DNA from: JANYCG01 sp031386665
Lineage (GTDB): Bacteria > Pseudomonadota > Gammaproteobacteria > Burkholderiales > Burkholderiaceae_C
DNA length: 64,000 bases
Reading direction: 5' to 3'
Assembly: GCA_031386665.1 (NCBI GenBank)
Contig: JANNCN010000152.1
Coordinates: forward strand, 40,930 to 104,929
In this document: piece by piece, positions 50,090 to 58,866 of the stretch
Layout: each line of letters starts with the position of its first letter
Numbering within the stretch: position 1 is the first letter of the stretch
Position numbers and translations under genes: made by a program
The notes under the pieces: model-generated
Database searches by the model: none
What the model was told of the DNA's origin: nothing
Seen by the model: only the letters and a program-made list of their open reading frames with translations

Positions 50090-50971
50090 TTAACCCGTCA
50101 CCGTGAACTGCACGCAGTCAGCGGCTGCGTCAGCCACGCTGTGGCCCAGCGCAATATGCCCGCTAGCGCGTAGCATCACCTCTTCGCGGCGCAGCTCGAT
50201 CTCGGGCTCGCCTTCGACTTTGACAAAGCTGCCATTGGTGCTTTGATCGATCAAATAAAACTTGTCACGCCTGCGCTCGATTCGCGCATGCTGACGGGAC
50301 GCCATGCGGTCTGGCACCACGATGTCGCAGCTGGCGTCTCGACCCAACACCACAGTAGTATTGCCCGAGGGCATGTCGAATAGCTGATTGGCAAAGCGCA
50401 ATTGAAGGTCTGCGCGACCCGCGCCCGATTGCAGGGAGGGTGTTGCCATGGTCAGCTCTTCGCCTGCCTGCCACAGCACTTCGCACACTGGCACGTCGTC
50501 GCCCTTGCCTTTGACCGCCAATGCGGCAATGGGTCGTGTACTGCTGCGCAACATGACCGACATAGCGTCAACCGTTGCGCGGGTTGTCATGATTTGCCCG
50601 CCTCTGGCAAGCCCTGCCATACGGGCGGCCAGATTAACCGTGTCGCCAAACACATCGCCGTTTTCTTCAATCACCGGGCCAGCATGAAAGCCCACCCGAA
50701 TCGCGCGCTGAACCCCCGACACGACTGGCAAGGCCGACACCGTCAGCTGCATGTCGGTTGCTGCCAAACACGCGCTGTCAGCATCGGGCAGCATGCTCAT
50801 GACCTCGTCGCCAATCGTTTTGATGACGCGCCCACCGTAGCGCACAGTGGCTGCCCGCAACAGATCAATGCACTCGTCAATCATTTGCTTGGCAAGCGTA
50901 TCGCCCAAGGTGTCGTACAGTTTGGTACTTCCTGAGATGTCCGCAAAGACCAGTGCCTGGATTTTTGACAT
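50090..50971 (-). CDS. Class III adenylate/guanylate cyclase with C-terminal FHA domain
   Basis: 293 residues. Cyclase homology domain about 1-170: 'ALVFADISGSTKLYDTLGD' with the first metal Asp, 'GGRVIKTIGDEVMSMLPDAD' with the second metal Asp and substrate Lys region, and 'GDVFGDTVNLAARMAGLARG' with the transition-state Asn and Arg. FHA domain about 195-285: 'VVLGRDASCDIVVPDRMASR', 'QHARIERRRDKFYLIDQSTN', 'GSFVKVEG', with the phosphothreonine-binding Arg/Ser/Asn set. An FHA-cyclase would link Ser/Thr phosphorylation to cyclic nucleotide production. A Ser/Thr kinase is encoded 4.2 kb away, but no direct link is shown. Repeat copy D lies directly in front of the ATG. Confidence 0.88.
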   Translation of the reverse strand: MSKIQALVFADISGSTKLYDTLGDTLAKQMIDECIDLLRAATVRYGGRVIKTIGDEVMSMLPDADSACLAATDMQLTVSALPVVSGVQRAIRVGFHAGPVIEENGDVFGDTVNLAARMAGLARGGQIMTTRATVDAMSVMLRSSTRPIAALAVKGKGDDVPVCEVLWQAGEELTMATPSLQSGAGRADLQLRFANQLFDMPSGNTTVVLGRDASCDIVVPDRMASRQHARIERRRDKFYLIDQSTNGSFVKVEGEPEIELRREEVMLRASGHIALGHSVADAAADCVQFTVTG

Positions 50972-50979
50972 ACTATATT

Positions 50980-51022
50980 ATTGATAGCAAACTATGCCCA
51001 TAATACGAGAGCTAGGTACCTT
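50980..51022 (+). repeat. Short AT-rich intergenic repeat with conserved hairpin (copy D)
   Basis: GATAGCAAACTATGCCCATA then ATACGAGAGCTAGGTACC. The hairpin is ATAG / CTAT with loop CAAA (50984-50995). It lies in the leader of the cyclase-FHA gene and just after the stop of the gamma-glutamyltransferase gene. Unlike A-C it has no neighbouring AGAACCTGCAGGTTCT palindrome. Confidence 0.55.
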
Positions 51023-51028
51023 TTTTAT

Positions 51029-52675
51029 TCAAAAACCGACCGCATGACCGTCTCTGCGAGGATCTGAGGCCGCAATATACCCAAATTGGGTATTTAAATC
51101 CGATTTTGGGCTATTTTCGGCTGATTTCCAAATAAACTGCCCTGCGCCAAAGTCTTGGTAAGAATCGTTGATCACTTCCATCTGGTGGCCGCGTTCGCTC
51201 AATGCCTGCACGGTGCCAGAGGGCATCGCCGCCTCAACATTGATCTCCAGCCCCTGATTGAACCGCCACCGGGGTGCGTCGCAGGCCACTTGCGGGTTTT
51301 GTCGGTAATCAAGCATGCGCACCAAGGTTTGCAAATGACCTTGTGGCTGCATGTTGCCACCCATCACGCCAAAACTCATTTGGGGCAGGCCATTTTGGGT
51401 CAAAAACGCTGGAATGATGGTGTGAAACGGCCTTTTGCCGGGTGCCACCACGTTGGGGCTGTTCGCATTCAAACTAAACCCATGGCCCCGGTTTTGCAAA
51501 CTGATGCCAAAAGTGGGCTCAACGCAACCTGACCCAAAGCCCATGTAATTACTTTGAATGAAGCTCACCATCATGCCCGACTCGTCCGCAGCGGTCAGGT
51601 AAATAGTGCCGCCACGCCGATGCGGGTCATTCGGGGTGCCCGCATTGAAAACCTGCGCCCGCTTGGTGTCAATGAGTTTGGCTCTGGAGGCCAAATAGGT
51701 GTCGTCAAGCATTTGCTGGACGGTAATCTCCATGGTGGAGCCTTCTGACACATAGCGGTACACATCGGCAAAAGCAAGCTTCATCGCTTCGATTTGCAAG
51801 TGCTGGGCATCGACGCCATCAGGAGCCATCGCAGAAATATCAAATTTCTCCAAGATGCCCAAAGCCATCAAGGCCGCAATGCCTTGTCCGTTGGGCGGAA
51901 TCTCATGCAACTCAAAACCCCGGTAGGGCTTTGCGATGGGTTTGACCCATTCAACCTGGTGCGCGGCGAAGTCGCTGGCTTTAAGGCTGCCGCCGTTTTG
52001 GCTTGAAAACTGCTCAATCGCTGCGGCAATTTCACCCTGATAAAACGCCCCGCCCCGGGTTGCCGCGATGGCACGCAAAGCTCGGGCCGCCGCTTTGAAT
52101 TGAAACAGCTCCCCCACTGCGGGCGCACGGCCAAAAGGCAAAAAGGCTTGCGCAAATCCGGGTTGCGATTGAAGTTCTTCAACCGGCGCTTGCCACTTGC
52201 CCTGCACAATCGGCGGCACGCAATAGCCGCGCTCGGCAATGTCGATAGCCGGAGCCAGTAAATCAGCGAAGGGCAGCTTGCCAAAACGCTCGCTCAAAGC
52301 CACCCAGCTCTTGACAGCACCCGGCACGGTGACCGAATCAAACCCGCGCTTGGGCGGCGTGCTGGCGTTGGGGCCGTACTTGGCCCGAAAATAAGCTTCG
52401 GTCCACGCTGCGGGCGCCCGGCCGGAGGCGTTCAAGCCATGCAGCGCCCGCCCATCCCACAAAATGCAAAACGCATCGCTGCCTAGTCCGTTGCTGACCG
52501 GCTCGCAAATCGTCATGACAGCCGCTGCGGCAATGGCGGCATCCACTGCATTGCCACCCTTGTGCAGCATGCTCAAACCCGCCTGCGCCCCCAATGGGTG
52601 CGAAGTAGAAACGACGTTCCGGGCAAATAGCGGGATGCGGGTGCTGGTGTAAGGGTTGTGGTGATTGAAGTTCAT
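51029..52675 (-). CDS. ggt: Gamma-glutamyltransferase family protein
   Basis: 548 residues of the Ntn-hydrolase family: 'NVVSTSHPLGAQAGLSMLHK', 'GGNAVDAAIAAAAVMTICEP', 'GLGSDAFCILWDGRALHGLN', 'FDSVTVPGAVKSWVALSERF', the self-cleavage site with nucleophile Thr in 'RRGGTIYLTAADESGMMVSF', and 'SFGVMGGNMQPQGHLQTLVR'. No signal peptide is visible, so it may be cytoplasmic, unlike E. coli Ggt. The branch is sometimes annotated as a gamma-glutamyl hydrolase acting on substrates other than glutathione. It is followed by the cyclase gene on the same strand and stands 17 bases from the DUF3422 gene upstream of it. Confidence 0.87.
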   Translation of the reverse strand: MNFNHHNPYTSTRIPLFARNVVSTSHPLGAQAGLSMLHKGGNAVDAAIAAAAVMTICEPVSNGLGSDAFCILWDGRALHGLNASGRAPAAWTEAYFRAKYGPNASTPPKRGFDSVTVPGAVKSWVALSERFGKLPFADLLAPAIDIAERGYCVPPIVQGKWQAPVEELQSQPGFAQAFLPFGRAPAVGELFQFKAAARALRAIAATRGGAFYQGEIAAAIEQFSSQNGGSLKASDFAAHQVEWVKPIAKPYRGFELHEIPPNGQGIAALMALGILEKFDISAMAPDGVDAQHLQIEAMKLAFADVYRYVSEGSTMEITVQQMLDDTYLASRAKLIDTKRAQVFNAGTPNDPHRRGGTIYLTAADESGMMVSFIQSNYMGFGSGCVEPTFGISLQNRGHGFSLNANSPNVVAPGKRPFHTIIPAFLTQNGLPQMSFGVMGGNMQPQGHLQTLVRMLDYRQNPQVACDAPRWRFNQGLEINVEAAMPSGTVQALSERGHQMEVINDSYQDFGAGQFIWKSAENSPKSDLNTQFGYIAASDPRRDGHAVGF

Positions 52676-52692
52676 GGAGAGTTTGGCTTGTG

Positions 52693-53997
52693 CTAGGACG
52701 CTGTGAGAACTTTGCGATGCAGTTTACGCAGTGACCACCAAATGCTGAGGGCCACAACAGGAATCGCACCGGCGGCGGTTGTTTCGGGGCTCCAGGGCCA
52801 ACCCAGCGATTGAGCGGCCTTGGCCAAATAACTGACCAGCCCCGCAACATAATAGGTAATGGCCGCGACAGAAAGCCCTTCCACAGTCGATTGCAATTTA
52901 AGTTGCAGATCCTGCCGCGCATTCATGGTGGCCAGCAAGGCTTGGCTGCTTTGTTGCTGTTCAATTTCAACCCGAGTTCGCAGCAAGTTGCTGATGCGCG
53001 ACACCCTTTGCGACAAGGCGTCTTGCCTGCGTGTCGCCCACTCGCAAGTGCTGCGCGCAGGGGTCAGGCGGCGATCCATAAAATCACGAATCGACTGCAA
53101 TCCCTCAAGCCGCGTTTCTGCAATGTCGTCGATGCGTTTGTCCACCAGCTCAAAGTAAGCACTGCTTGCCGAAAACCGCGAATGGGTGGCGGCATGCTGG
53201 CTTTCCACTTGACCTGCCAGCTTGGTCAATCGGTCCAGCAACAAGGGTTCATCGTTGCGGGTAGCGCTGCGAATGGACTGCGCCAGCTCGGCCAGCTCAC
53301 GTTCGGCTGACGCCAGTACCGTGGATGCCTCACGCGCCGCGGGCAGGCCCAGCAATGCGGCCATTCGGTAGGTTTCGATTTCAAGCAATCGCTGCACCAA
53401 ACGCCCCAACCTTCTGGGTGTCATTTCGTGTGCAAACAACAAAAATCGTGAAAACCCGTCGGCGTGGATTGCGAAATCGGTGTAGACCTCGGCGCTGCCA
53501 CCCGTCACTAAAGACGCAATAAGCGTCTCGTCATTGAGCATGCGTTTAACCACGCTTTGGTTCTCAAACGACTTGAAAGGCAAAGCCCACAAATGCAAGC
53601 TCGCCAAGCACTGGCCAGGCAAACCCGCCAACCAGACTTGCGGTACCAAATCCAGAGCGGACCCGTCTTCCAAAGGGGCGACCTGCCTCGGCTTGTCAGT
53701 CAAATCTCGCAAAAAGGTCCAAGTCACAAACTCGGTGTGCAATTCCCAACGAAAGCGGTAAGCCCCCAAGTCCATCCTGATATGGGTAGATGTTTGATCC
53801 GGTTGTGGCAAATGGTGGTCGCGCAGGAGCGCCGCCACGTGGGCGCGGCTCGCCTCACGCTCTGCCGCGTCACAAACCATGACCACATGAGAAATAGCCA
53901 AGGGCGCAGACATCGCCTCAGGCGGACGGGCATGAATTTCATTGTGCAGCACAGCGCGTTGTGGGTGCTGCTTGGGGGAAGACGGGCGTGGTGTCAT
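52693..53997 (-). CDS. DUF3422 family membrane-anchored protein
   Basis: 434 residues from MTPRPSSPKQ (earlier in-frame starts at 54045 and 54120 lack family similarity). The N-terminal DUF3422 signature is 'RAVLHNEIHARPPEAMSAPL'. Further motifs are 'RFRWELHTEFVTWTFLRDL', 'LFAHEMTPRRLGRLVQRLLE' and 'MAALLGLPAAREASTVLASA'. Two membrane segments sit at the C-terminus ('LSVAAITYYVAGLVSYLAKA' and 'GAIPVVALSIWWSL'). The family is widespread in proteobacteria with no established function; most of the protein should lie on the cytoplasmic side. It is followed by ggt 17 bases downstream, so they may share a transcript. Confidence 0.85.
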   Translation of the reverse strand: MTPRPSSPKQHPQRAVLHNEIHARPPEAMSAPLAISHVVMVCDAAEREASRAHVAALLRDHHLPQPDQTSTHIRMDLGAYRFRWELHTEFVTWTFLRDLTDKPRQVAPLEDGSALDLVPQVWLAGLPGQCLASLHLWALPFKSFENQSVVKRMLNDETLIASLVTGGSAEVYTDFAIHADGFSRFLLFAHEMTPRRLGRLVQRLLEIETYRMAALLGLPAAREASTVLASAERELAELAQSIRSATRNDEPLLLDRLTKLAGQVESQHAATHSRFSASSAYFELVDKRIDDIAETRLEGLQSIRDFMDRRLTPARSTCEWATRRQDALSQRVSRISNLLRTRVEIEQQQSSQALLATMNARQDLQLKLQSTVEGLSVAAITYYVAGLVSYLAKAAQSLGWPWSPETTAAGAIPVVALSIWWSLRKLHRKVLTAS

Positions 53998-54111
53998 AGT
54001 GTCGAAGTGTGAGCCTTTATTGTGACGCAGGTCGGGTACGGCCATGGAGGTGCATCCAATGTCACTTTCATTCAGCAAGGATCGTACCAACTCAACTCCC
54101 ATGAAAATGAA

Positions 54112-54134
54112 AAACGGCACCTAAAGTGCCGTTT
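54112..54134 (-). terminator. Terminator of the tctBA operon
   Basis: AAACGGCAC / GTGCCGTTT, a nine-bp perfect stem with a five-base loop. In the minus direction a T-rich run follows. It lies 22 bases after the stop of tctA. Confidence 0.8.
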
Positions 54135-54156
54135 CTGGGTGGGCTGCAAGGTGTGA

Positions 54157-55668
54157 CTAGTCCTCTACGAAGGCCTCTTCGCGCTTGTTCTTAACGGCCG
54201 GTAGCAGCACAATAATGACCAACACTGCTGCCGCGACCAACAACCCGGCAGAGAGGGGTCGGGTCACAAACACGCTCCAGTCGCCGCGAGACAGTAGCAA
54301 CGCCCGTCGCAGGTTTTCTTCCATCATGGGGCCCAAAATAAACCCCAACAGCAATGGCGCAGGTTCTGCACCAATCTTGATGAACAGGTACCCAATCACG
54401 CCAAATATCGCCACCATCCAGATGTCAAACGTGTTGTTGTTGGTTGAATAAACGCCAATCGCACAAAAAAGAACAATCGCCGGAAACAAGAAGCGGTAAG
54501 GCACTGTCAACAGCTTGATCCACATGCCGATAAGCGGCAAATTCAAAATAATCAACATCAAATTGCCAATCCACATGGAGGCAATCAAGCCCCAAAAAAG
54601 CTGGGGGTTGCTGGTCATCACTTGGGGGCCAGGCTGAATGTTGTGGATGGTCATTGCACCGACCATCAGGGCCATCACCGCATTGGGCGGAATCCCCAGC
54701 GTCAGCAACGGGATGAACGATGTCTGTGCGCCGGCGTTATTGGCAGACTCCGGGCCTGCCACACCACGGATGTTGCCTTTGCCAAAGGCAATTTCACCTG
54801 GCTTTGGCTTGATTTTCTTCTCAATTGTGTAGGCCGCAAAGGCTGCCAACAGAGCGCCACCACCAGGCAAAATGCCCAGCATTGAACCCAGCGCTGTGCC
54901 GCGCAATATGGCTGGGGTCATGTCTTTGAAGTCTTGCTTGGTTGGCCATAGGCCCACCACCTTGGCTGTAAAGACCTCCCGATCATCTTCGTGTTTGCTC
55001 AAGTTGCTGATAATTTCACCATAGCCAAACACACCCATGGCTATCACGATAAAGCCAATGCCGTCTGTCAATTCGGGAATGTCAAAGCTGAATCGGGCGA
55101 CTCCTGAGTTGACGTCGGTGCCGACCAATCCCAACAGAAGCCCAAGCAAAATCATGGCAATAGCCTTGAGCAAAGAGCCCGAAGCCAAAACCACAGCACC
55201 GATCAAGCCCAAAATCATCAATGAAAAATACTCGGCAGGGCCGAATTTAAAGGCAAGCTCGGTCAGTGGTGGCGCAAAGGCAGCAAGAATCAAAGTGCCT
55301 ACCGAACCTGCAAAAAAAGACCCGATTCCAGCGGCTGCGAGTGCAGGCCCGGCTCGCCCCTGTCGGGCCATCTGGTAGCCGTCAATACAAGTGACGACGG
55401 AAGAAGACTCCCCAGGCAAGTTGACCAAAATAGCAGTGGTTGAGCCGCCGTATTGCGCTCCGTAATAAATGCCAGCCAGCATGATCAATGCCGAAACGGG
55501 CGGCAATGCATAGGTTGCGGGTAACAGCATGGCGATGGTAGCCACTGGGCCAATGCCAGGCAACACACCAATCAAGGTACCCAACAGGCAGCCAATAAAG
55601 GCATACAACAGATTAATGGGCGTGAAGGCAACGCCAAAACCCAACGACAGGTTACTCAGTAATTCCAT
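54157..55668 (-). CDS. tctA: Tripartite tricarboxylate transporter large permease TctA
   Basis: 503 residues with about eleven membrane helices. Family signatures: 'GCLLGTLIGVLPGIGPVATI', 'GIYYGAQYGGSTTAILVNLP', 'GESSSVVTCIDGYQMARQGR', 'LGSMLGILPGGGALLAAFAA'. The 'VLPGIGP' and 'ILPGGGA' pair is the internal duplication of TctA. It works with TctB and a periplasmic TctC receptor for citrate-like carboxylates. No tctC is present next to tctB/tctA here. Ten bases separate it from tctB. Confidence 0.93.
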   Translation of the reverse strand: MELLSNLSLGFGVAFTPINLLYAFIGCLLGTLIGVLPGIGPVATIAMLLPATYALPPVSALIMLAGIYYGAQYGGSTTAILVNLPGESSSVVTCIDGYQMARQGRAGPALAAAGIGSFFAGSVGTLILAAFAPPLTELAFKFGPAEYFSLMILGLIGAVVLASGSLLKAIAMILLGLLLGLVGTDVNSGVARFSFDIPELTDGIGFIVIAMGVFGYGEIISNLSKHEDDREVFTAKVVGLWPTKQDFKDMTPAILRGTALGSMLGILPGGGALLAAFAAYTIEKKIKPKPGEIAFGKGNIRGVAGPESANNAGAQTSFIPLLTLGIPPNAVMALMVGAMTIHNIQPGPQVMTSNPQLFWGLIASMWIGNLMLIILNLPLIGMWIKLLTVPYRFLFPAIVLFCAIGVYSTNNNTFDIWMVAIFGVIGYLFIKIGAEPAPLLLGFILGPMMEENLRRALLLSRGDWSVFVTRPLSAGLLVAAAVLVIIVLLPAVKNKREEAFVED

Positions 55669-55678
55669 AAATTGCTCC

Positions 55679-56167
55679 TTAACCTGTGATGAACGTGGGC
55701 CAAACCGGGAACTGCAATTTAAGCAGCACGATAAAAGCCAAGTAGCTGCCTATGGCCAGACAGGTCGCCAAAATCAAAACGTCTCGAAGTTTGAAGTCAT
55801 CGCCAGCCTTGCTGGCGATGATGGTCAGGGCGTAAATACCGGCAATCAAGCCCATGGCAGGCAACTTGATACTGGGCAAGCCGCCCAACAAAATGCCAAA
55901 TACGACATTCGCCCCGATGACATAACCGAGAGGGCGCCAAGCAATTGCGCCAAAGCCATCCTCAGGTTTAGCAGTTCCCGCCAAGGCAAAGAAGGTGATC
56001 ACCGCGCCCAAAATTGCCAGCAAGATTCCCAACATCAACGGAAAGTAACCCGGGCCCATTCGGGCTCCTGTGCCTACGTTGTACTTGGTGGAACCCCAAG
56101 CAAAAGCTATGCCGACCAAAAGGAACATCAAACCCGACAGAAAGTCTTTTTGACTTTTTATTTGCAT
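55679..56167 (-). CDS. tctB: Tripartite tricarboxylate transporter small permease TctB
   Basis: 162 residues with four membrane helices and the family start 'LSGLMFLLVGIAFAWGSTKY', then 'GTGARMGPGYFPLMLGILLA', the best-conserved TctB motif. Directly upstream of tctA on the same strand. The preceding 106 bases up to the GspE-type gene contain no tctC. Confidence 0.9.
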   Translation of the reverse strand: MQIKSQKDFLSGLMFLLVGIAFAWGSTKYNVGTGARMGPGYFPLMLGILLAILGAVITFFALAGTAKPEDGFGAIAWRPLGYVIGANVVFGILLGGLPSIKLPAMGLIAGIYALTIIASKAGDDFKLRDVLILATCLAIGSYLAFIVLLKLQFPVWPTFITG

Positions 56168-56273
56168 ATAAGTCTCCAGGAGATAAACATGAATTCAGAT
56201 TCTGCACTCGAATAGACCCGACCTCCCATGTGGGTTTCACCTACGCGCGACCCTGTTTTCGGTCGCAAAGGTG

Positions 56274-58064
56274 TCACGAAAGTGGCGGTGTCGAAGTCAA
56301 TACCTCTTCGATGACGGTCTGCCCGTCCGCCACTTTCAGGGCACCTGCCAAACGAAGGGGCCGCATTCCATCCGCGATGGCCTGGGCTTTGAGTGCCTGC
56401 AGATTTGGTTCGCGACTCACTCGGTCCTTGAAAGCTTCACTGACGGTCAGCAATTCATACAGCCCCATGCGCCCCATGAAACCCGTCATGCGGCAATCGA
56501 CGCAGCCAACGGGTCGAAACGGCTTGTACGATCCACTCAACTTCCAGGGCTTGACCAGTTCGCCCAGCGCATCCCGAGAGGATGTTTCGTCCGGCACTTT
56601 GCACAATTTACACAGCGTGCGCACCAGTCGTTGAGCCAACACACCCAATACAGTTGCATTGATTAAATAAGAGGGAATGCCAAGTTCCATCAGCCTGGTT
56701 ACAGCAGAAGGCGCATCGTTGGTGTGCAAGGTTGAGAACACCAAATGCCCAGTCAACGCAGCCTGTACAGCCATCTCTGCGGTCTGAATATCCCGAATTT
56801 CACCCACCATGATGATGTCCGGATCTTGCCGCATCAGCGCACGCAGGCCTTCTGGAAAACCAAAATCCAGTTGTGGCTGAACCTGGGTCTGATTGAACGA
56901 AGGCTCAATCATTTCAATCGGATCTTCCACTGTGCTGACATTGACCTCTTCCGTGGCGACCCGCTTCAGCGTGGCGTAAAGCGTGGTGGTTTTCCCCGAG
57001 CCAGTAGGGCCTGTGACCAAAATTATGCCGTGGGGACGCTTGACCAACGTCTCCCAGCGCTGGGCGTCATGCGGCGAGAAGCCAAGCGCGTCCAAATCTT
57101 TAACGGCGTTGTCTGGGTCAAAAATCCGCATGACCATTTTTTCGCCAAACGCGGTGGGCAAAGTCGAAATTCGCATTTCAATCTCGTCACCGCGCGGGTT
57201 ACGGGTTTTGATCCGACCATCCTGAGGGCGGCGCTTTTCGACCACGTCCATGCGCCCTAGCAGCTTGATTCGCGATGTCATCGCATTCAGCACGCCCATC
57301 GGCATTTGGTACACCGGGTGCAACACGCCATCAATTCGGAAGCGAATCACGCCCTGCTCCCGGCGCGGCTCCAGGTGAATGTCACTAGCACGCTGGTCAA
57401 ACGCATACTGCCACAGCCAATCCACGACCTGCACCACGCTTTGGTCGTTGGCATCTAATTGCTTGTTGGCTTTGCCCAGTTCCACCAACTGCTCAAAACT
57501 TGCGCCGCCCGAGTTACCTCCCGCTTTGGATGCCATTCGAACCGACTTGGCCAGGGCGAAAAACTCGACTGTGAATTTATGAATATCCTGCGGATTGGCC
57601 ACCACCCGGCGCACAGATCGCTTTGACTGACGTTCAACCTCGCTGACCCAATCCGTGACAAAAGGCTCGGCTGTCGCCACGACAATTTCGGTCGGCGTCA
57701 CCTGCACTGGCAATATTTTGTGACGCTCCGCGTAGGCCGCGCTCATGGCATCAGCCACTTTGCCAACATCCACCTTCAGCGGGTCGATCCGCAAATAGTC
57801 CAACGCAGCCCAGCCCGCCAACCACTGTGACAACATTTCGATGTCAAGTGCTCGCCCATCCGATGTGCGCCGCATCGACACGCTGGCCAGGCGCAACAAA
57901 GGGTGCTGAGCGCTTTCTGCTTGCGCGCAACGCGCCACCGTGCGGGCGGCTTCCTCCAGGCTGATCACGCCATCGGTACGCAGCCATTGCACGAGTTGGC
58001 GCCAGGCAAGTGGCCCCACCGCAGAGGCGCGAGCTGTGGGAGTTGTTTTTTGTCCGGTGGTCAT
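56274..58064 (-). CDS. GspE/PulE-family secretion or pilus ATPase
   Basis: 596 residues. N-terminal MshEN-like part about 25-200, then the ATPase: 'QRASDIHLEPRREQGVIRFR', Walker A 'LVTGPTGSGKTTTLYATLKR', Asp box 'VSTVEDPIEMIEPSFNQTQV', Walker B 'RQDPDIIMVGEIRDIQTAEM', His box 'TGHLVFSTLHTNDAPSAVTR'. A C-terminal zinc site with four Cys ('CKLC' and 'GCVDC') is typical of type II secretion or type IV pilus assembly ATPases. The start at 58064 (MTTGQKTT) overlaps the stop of the upstream gene in ATGA, so the longer N-terminus from 58115 is rejected. No other secretion or pilus genes are in the window. Confidence 0.9.
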   Translation of the reverse strand: MTTGQKTTPTARASAVGPLAWRQLVQWLRTDGVISLEEAARTVARCAQAESAQHPLLRLASVSMRRTSDGRALDIEMLSQWLAGWAALDYLRIDPLKVDVGKVADAMSAAYAERHKILPVQVTPTEIVVATAEPFVTDWVSEVERQSKRSVRRVVANPQDIHKFTVEFFALAKSVRMASKAGGNSGGASFEQLVELGKANKQLDANDQSVVQVVDWLWQYAFDQRASDIHLEPRREQGVIRFRIDGVLHPVYQMPMGVLNAMTSRIKLLGRMDVVEKRRPQDGRIKTRNPRGDEIEMRISTLPTAFGEKMVMRIFDPDNAVKDLDALGFSPHDAQRWETLVKRPHGIILVTGPTGSGKTTTLYATLKRVATEEVNVSTVEDPIEMIEPSFNQTQVQPQLDFGFPEGLRALMRQDPDIIMVGEIRDIQTAEMAVQAALTGHLVFSTLHTNDAPSAVTRLMELGIPSYLINATVLGVLAQRLVRTLCKLCKVPDETSSRDALGELVKPWKLSGSYKPFRPVGCVDCRMTGFMGRMGLYELLTVSEAFKDRVSREPNLQALKAQAIADGMRPLRLAGALKVADGQTVIEEVLTSTPPLS

Positions 58065-58861
58065 GGCAGGTTTGGTTTGAGTAAGCGCACCCATTGGTTG
58101 GCTGGTAGCCCCCAACGCGCCTGGATAATTTCAGCCCGCGCCACAAGTTCAGCACGTTTGGGGTGTGAAGCAGTTCGCTGTGCCAAAACCACCGTATTGC
58201 CCTCTCGCGTGGCTTTGAAGGCCCAAATCGCATCGCGGCCAAACGCTGCGGCGATTTTGTCTGAACTGCGCTGAAAACTTGACGAACGCCCGAAAAGATT
58301 GACGGTCATGCAGCCCGTTGGTGTCAGCAATCTGCGGCAATCCCTGTAAAAAGCCTCGGTGTCAAGCACTGGCCCGGCGGCTTCGTGATCGTACAAGTCC
58401 ACCTGCAAAGCATCAACGGCACCCCACCACTTTGGGTTCAGGATTTCAAGGGCTGCGTCGCCCAAAATGACTTGAACCCGACTGTTATCCAGTGGCAATT
58501 TAAACCAACCTCGGCACGCCCTGATCACCTGCGGATTGATTTCAATCGCGCAAGTCTTCATCCGCACCACCTTGTGACAAAATTTAGTCAAAGAGCCAGC
58601 GCCTAAGCCCAACTGAAGTGCCTGAAGCTTGGGAACAGTGTCCAAGTCAGTCAACAGCAGCCAGGCCATCATCCGCTGAATGTACTCATGAACCAAGACG
58701 TTCGGCGCGTCCGTTAGCATGGAGCCCTGAATCCACTGCGAATCAAGGTGAAGGTGGCGCACAGGGCCGTCGTCTGAGAAATTGACTTCAGGGAAAACAG
58801 TGATGGGGTTTTTCAAGATAGACCCATTATCTCTAGCAATCAGTTGAATTTTGAAAGACAA
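58061..58861 (-). CDS. Spermidine synthase-like protein
   Basis: 266 residues with the SpeE-type methyltransferase fold: 'HLHLDSQWIQGSMLTDAPN', 'LQALQLGLGAGSLTKFCHKV', 'CAIEINPQVIRACRGWFKLP', 'VQVILGDAALEIL', 'DALQVDLYDHEAAGPVLDTE'. The catalytic Asp loop is 'VDLYDHEAAG' where spermidine synthases have a D-x-x-D/P pattern. No polyamine partner genes are nearby and the protein is shorter than SpeE at the N-terminus, so the true substrate is open. It overlaps the GspE-type gene by four bases; this coupling suggests a functional or regulatory link. Confidence 0.75.
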   Translation of the reverse strand: MSFKIQLIARDNGSILKNPITVFPEVNFSDDGPVRHLHLDSQWIQGSMLTDAPNVLVHEYIQRMMAWLLLTDLDTVPKLQALQLGLGAGSLTKFCHKVVRMKTCAIEINPQVIRACRGWFKLPLDNSRVQVILGDAALEILNPKWWGAVDALQVDLYDHEAAGPVLDTEAFYRDCRRLLTPTGCMTVNLFGRSSSFQRSSDKIAAAFGRDAIWAFKATREGNTVVLAQRTASHPKRAELVARAEIIQARWGLPANQWVRLLKPNLP

Positions 58862-58866
58862 GACGA

